From SIG440 sp045580025 (GTDB taxonomy: Bacteria; Bacillota; Clostridia; Monoglobales; Monoglobaceae), in assembly GCA_045580025.1 (NCBI GenBank), contig JAZNNB010000003.1:1-8205 (forward strand): 8,205 nucleotides of DNA, read 5' to 3'. Every line of letters begins with the position of its first letter. Positions within the stretch are counted from its first letter, which is position 1. Under the pieces are notes generated by a model that ran no database searches, was not told the DNA's origin, and worked only from the letters and a program-made list of their open reading frames with translations. This document shows positions 5,660-8,205 of the stretch, piece after piece. The position numbers and the translations under genes were made by a program.

Positions 5660-6600
5660 AAGGATTTTTTGCAAAAGATTCTGTGTTAAAAGTAGTTTCC
5701 TTTGTGATTGCTGTGCTTCTCTGGTTTTACATTATAGCTGTTGTGGACCCGTCGGTGAACATTACCGTGAAGGATATTCCCATCAGATACCAAAATCAGG
5801 CGATGCTTGAAGAGCGGGGTTTAAGTCTTGTTGTTGACCCTGACGCAAGTGTGGAACTGAAAATAAGCGGCAGCAGAAAGAAGATTGCAAATATTGATAA
5901 CAAAAATGTTTATGCAACCGTTGACCTTGCCAATATGACAAAGGTAGGAACTTTTTCACTTCCAATAAGCATTTCTGTTCCATATGAATATGATGAAATT
6001 ATAAGCAAAAACCCGTATAATGCTTCGGTTGTTATTGACAAAATTGTTACTGCTGAGAGACCGATAAGTGTGTTTGCTTCTGGCTCTGTCGCAAATGGTT
6101 ATATCGCTGACGAGCCTGTTACCTCAGTGAAAACAGTTACACTCAAAGGGGCATCAACTCTTGTTGAAAAGGTCCGCAGCGTGGCGGCAGTGCTTGATTT
6201 TGACGGAAGAAGTGCTGAAATTAAAGACAAATCTAAGCTTCATTTCGTTGATGCAAACGGAAAGATAATTGACGAACGCGACAATATTTACAGCGTTGTA
6301 AAAATGAATATTGAGTCTGTTGAGATTGTTTGTCCGGTTTTCAAGGTGAAGACTGTTCCGATAGTTATTGATGATTCTTCTCTTAAATCGGATTATAAGG
6401 TGTCTGTGCAGCCGTCAAATGTTACTATTTATGCTGAAAATGAAATTTTGAGTGAGATAACTGAAATTATGGCAGCACGAATTGATGTGGCAAAGCTTAA
6501 AGAGGAAGGCACACAAACGGTGGGGCTTGATATTCCTGAAGGTGTTTCAATGCGTGACGGCATAACTGAAATCACTGTTAAGGCTGAAAAGAGAAATTAA
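5656..6600 (+). CDS. cdaR: YbbR-domain protein, regulator of CdaA
   Basis: CdaR proteins are anchored in the membrane, with YbbR repeats outside, and modulate the activity of the adjacent cyclase CdaA. The GTG start at 5656 overlaps the cdaA stop (GTGA) and has AAGGAG 8 bases upstream (5642-5647). The 314-residue product has one N-terminal membrane helix (about 11-29) and no cleavage site that I recognise. About three beta-rich YbbR-like repeats follow, roughly at residues 35-120, 130-215 and 225-312. The first contains the typical VKDIPIRYQN and ELKISGSRKKI patterns. There are few cysteines (about two), as in many extracytoplasmic proteins. YbbR proteins vary in repeat number, so the repeat count is approximate. 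Overlap and order with cdaA make the assignment firm even though YbbR sequences diverge. Confidence 0.93.
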   Translation: MKGFFAKDSVLKVVSFVIAVLLWFYIIAVVDPSVNITVKDIPIRYQNQAMLEERGLSLVVDPDASVELKISGSRKKIANIDNKNVYATVDLANMTKVGTFSLPISISVPYEYDEIISKNPYNASVVIDKIVTAERPISVFASGSVANGYIADEPVTSVKTVTLKGASTLVEKVRSVAAVLDFDGRSAEIKDKSKLHFVDANGKIIDERDNIYSVVKMNIESVEIVCPVFKVKTVPIVIDDSSLKSDYKVSVQPSNVTIYAENEILSEITEIMAARIDVAKLKEEGTQTVGLDIPEGVSMRDGITEITVKAEKRN

Positions 6601-6605
6601 AATCC

Positions 6606-6620
6606 GGAGGGGTTTCGTTG
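6606..6620 (+). promoter_or_regulatory. RBS and TTG start of the FAD-dependent dehydrogenase gene
   Basis: GGAGGGG (6606-6612) lies 5 bases before TTG 6618. The next in-frame ATG (6648) has no such motif and would cut off the first beta strand of the N-terminal domain, so TTG is preferred. Confidence 0.8.
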
Positions 6621-8192
6621 AAGAAAGTTGTTGTAAGGGGAATATCAATGCCCATAAAACACACCGAGGAAGATGTTTTCGAAAAAGCCTCGACTGTTTT
6701 GAAAAAGCAAGGGATTGTCCCTTCCAATATGACTATTTATAAAAAATCTCTGGATGCCAGACGAAAATCGGATATTCATTTTGAATATACAGTTGCGGCA
6801 GAGACGGAGAAAGTTAGCGAAAACCTTGATGGCAAATTGATTTCAATTTTGGAGGATATAAAACCTCTGGATTTGGATGAACTGAAAAGCAGAAACAACA
6901 CTGCGAAAAAAACAGTGGTAGTTGGCAGTGGTCCTTGCGGGCTGTTTGCGGCATATGTTCTTGCAAGCTCTGGAGCTGAGGTCACTGTTCTTGAACGTGG
7001 CGGAGATGTGGACAAACGGCAGAGGCTGATAGACAAATTCTGGCAAGGCGGAGAACTTGACAAGAATACAAACGTTCAGTTTGGCGAGGGCGGGGCAGGT
7101 ACGTTTTCGGATGGAAAACTAAATACCCGGATTGGTGACCCACTTCAACGGTTTGTTCTTGAAACCTTTACTGAGTGTGGTGCGCCAAGAGAAATTTTGT
7201 ATCAGGCAAAACCGCATATAGGCACAGATGTTTTAAAGACCTGTGTCAAGAATCTTAGAAAGAAAATCGAAGAACTTGGCGGGAAAGTGCTGTTTGATAC
7301 CAAGATGACTGATATAAAAATAGAGAATGAACATATTGTGTCCATACTTACGGACAGTACTGAGATTGAATGTGACAGACTTATCCTTGCTATCGGTCAC
7401 AGCAGTCGTGACACCTATGAGATGCTTTACAGAAAAGGTATTGCTATGGAGCAGAAGCCTTTTGCTGCAGGTGTCAGAATTGAGCATCGCCGTGAGTTCA
7501 TAAATCGTGTACAATATGGAAATTCACCTGACGTTGAGTTTTTGCCAACTGCGGATTACAGACTTGCATATAATGGCGAAGATAGAAGTTGTTACAGCTT
7601 TTGTATGTGTCCCGGCGGTGTGGTTGTCAATGCGTCGTCAGAGGAAGGACATCTGGTTGTGAACGGAATGAGCAATCACAGCCGTATGGCAGAGAATTCC
7701 AACAGCGCCCTTGTAGTGAGTGTAAGACCATCTGATTTTGATGGAAGTTCGCCCTTGGCGGGTATGGAATTTCAAAGGAAATACGAGGCTTTGGCATATA
7801 AAGTTGCCGGGGGAAAAGGTCCTGTACAGCTTGCAAAGGATTTTGTGAGTGACCATATATCTCACGATTTTGACGGTGTTAAGCCGTCTTTTACCGGCGA
7901 AACCGCATTTGCAGATTTGAGAGAATGTCTTCCTGGATTTATTACGGATACGTTGAAAGACGGACTTCTTGATTTTGATAGAAAAATGAAAGGGTTTTTG
8001 GGCGAAGGTGCAATTCTCACCGGAGTGGAAATGAGAACGTCAGCGCCACTCAGAATAGTAAGGAACGAAAAATTTGAAAGTATAAGTTGTAAAGGCTTGT
8101 TCCCTGCAGGCGAGGGTGCTGGTTATGCAGGCGGAATTATGAGCGCTGCGATCGACGGAATAAAAATTGCGAAGCAAATACTACAAAATTAA
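6618..8192 (+). CDS. FAD-dependent dehydrogenase of unknown substrate (COG2509-type)
   Basis: A 524-residue cytoplasmic flavoprotein starts at TTG 6618. Residues 1 to about 90 form a small alpha/beta domain with the family's PIKHTEEDV pattern. The dinucleotide-binding fold follows: VVVGSGPCG (Gly 103, 105 and 108) and Glu 126 at the end of the second strand, which normally binds the FAD ribose. Further family blocks are GEGGAGTFSDGKL (from 156), KPHIGTDVL, AIGHSSRDTY, PFAAGVRIEH, CMCPGGVVVNASSE and the C-terminal PAGEGAGYAGGIMSAAIDG (from 496), which closes the FAD site. No second nucleotide-binding motif is evident. The family is widespread in bacteria but has no established reaction. The gene sits 17 bases after cdaR with no terminator, so it is probably cotranscribed with the c-di-AMP genes. 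The product looks intact, with all glycine motifs present. Confidence 0.88.
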   Translation: MKKVVVRGISMPIKHTEEDVFEKASTVLKKQGIVPSNMTIYKKSLDARRKSDIHFEYTVAAETEKVSENLDGKLISILEDIKPLDLDELKSRNNTAKKTVVVGSGPCGLFAAYVLASSGAEVTVLERGGDVDKRQRLIDKFWQGGELDKNTNVQFGEGGAGTFSDGKLNTRIGDPLQRFVLETFTECGAPREILYQAKPHIGTDVLKTCVKNLRKKIEELGGKVLFDTKMTDIKIENEHIVSILTDSTEIECDRLILAIGHSSRDTYEMLYRKGIAMEQKPFAAGVRIEHRREFINRVQYGNSPDVEFLPTADYRLAYNGEDRSCYSFCMCPGGVVVNASSEEGHLVVNGMSNHSRMAENSNSALVVSVRPSDFDGSSPLAGMEFQRKYEALAYKVAGGKGPVQLAKDFVSDHISHDFDGVKPSFTGETAFADLRECLPGFITDTLKDGLLDFDRKMKGFLGEGAILTGVEMRTSAPLRIVRNEKFESISCKGLFPAGEGAGYAGGIMSAAIDGIKIAKQILQN

Positions 8193-8205
8193 CATAAAGA
8201 CAAAA

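Overview
The window looks like chromosomal DNA from a low-to-moderate GC Firmicute of the class Clostridia. Four things point that way: the archaeal/eukaryotic-type prolyl-tRNA synthetase without an editing insertion, the cdaA-cdaR pair, the frequent TTG/GTG starts behind strong purine-rich ribosome binding sites, and sigma-A-type promoters with near-consensus boxes. The exact genus cannot be read from the sequence.

Layout. (1) 1-324 is the 3' end of a large serine recombinase gene, probably the edge of an integrated or degraded mobile element. (2) 328-498 is a minus-strand tRNA-Leu(CAG) with its own promoter and terminator. (3) 577-3164 is a copper transport unit: a consensus promoter, a small dyad in the leader, a Cu(I) P1B-type ATPase with metal-binding HMA domains at both ends, and a clear rho-independent terminator. 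(4) 3200-8192 is one apparent transcription unit, proS - cdaA - cdaR - FAD-dependent dehydrogenase (COG2509 type). It starts from a near-perfect promoter, has no terminator between genes, and has a 4-base overlap of cdaA and cdaR. In many Firmicutes glmM follows cdaR; here the FAD enzyme follows and the window ends 13 bases later.

Function. The copA unit exports Cu(I) and carries its own chaperone-like domain. The second unit couples proline charging with synthesis of c-di-AMP (CdaA) and its membrane regulator (CdaR), plus a conserved flavoprotein of unknown function.

The most interesting signal is at the 3' end of copA. The C-terminal HMA domain is preceded, inside the reading frame, by a full Shine-Dalgarno and ATG at the same 9-base spacing used by other genes here. 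This could yield a free 69-residue CopZ-like copper chaperone. The linker also contains a run of seven A; losing one A would turn the fusion into a two-gene arrangement with an ATGA overlap. The only other run of seven A that I found in copA lies at the boundary between the N-terminal HMA domain and the membrane core.
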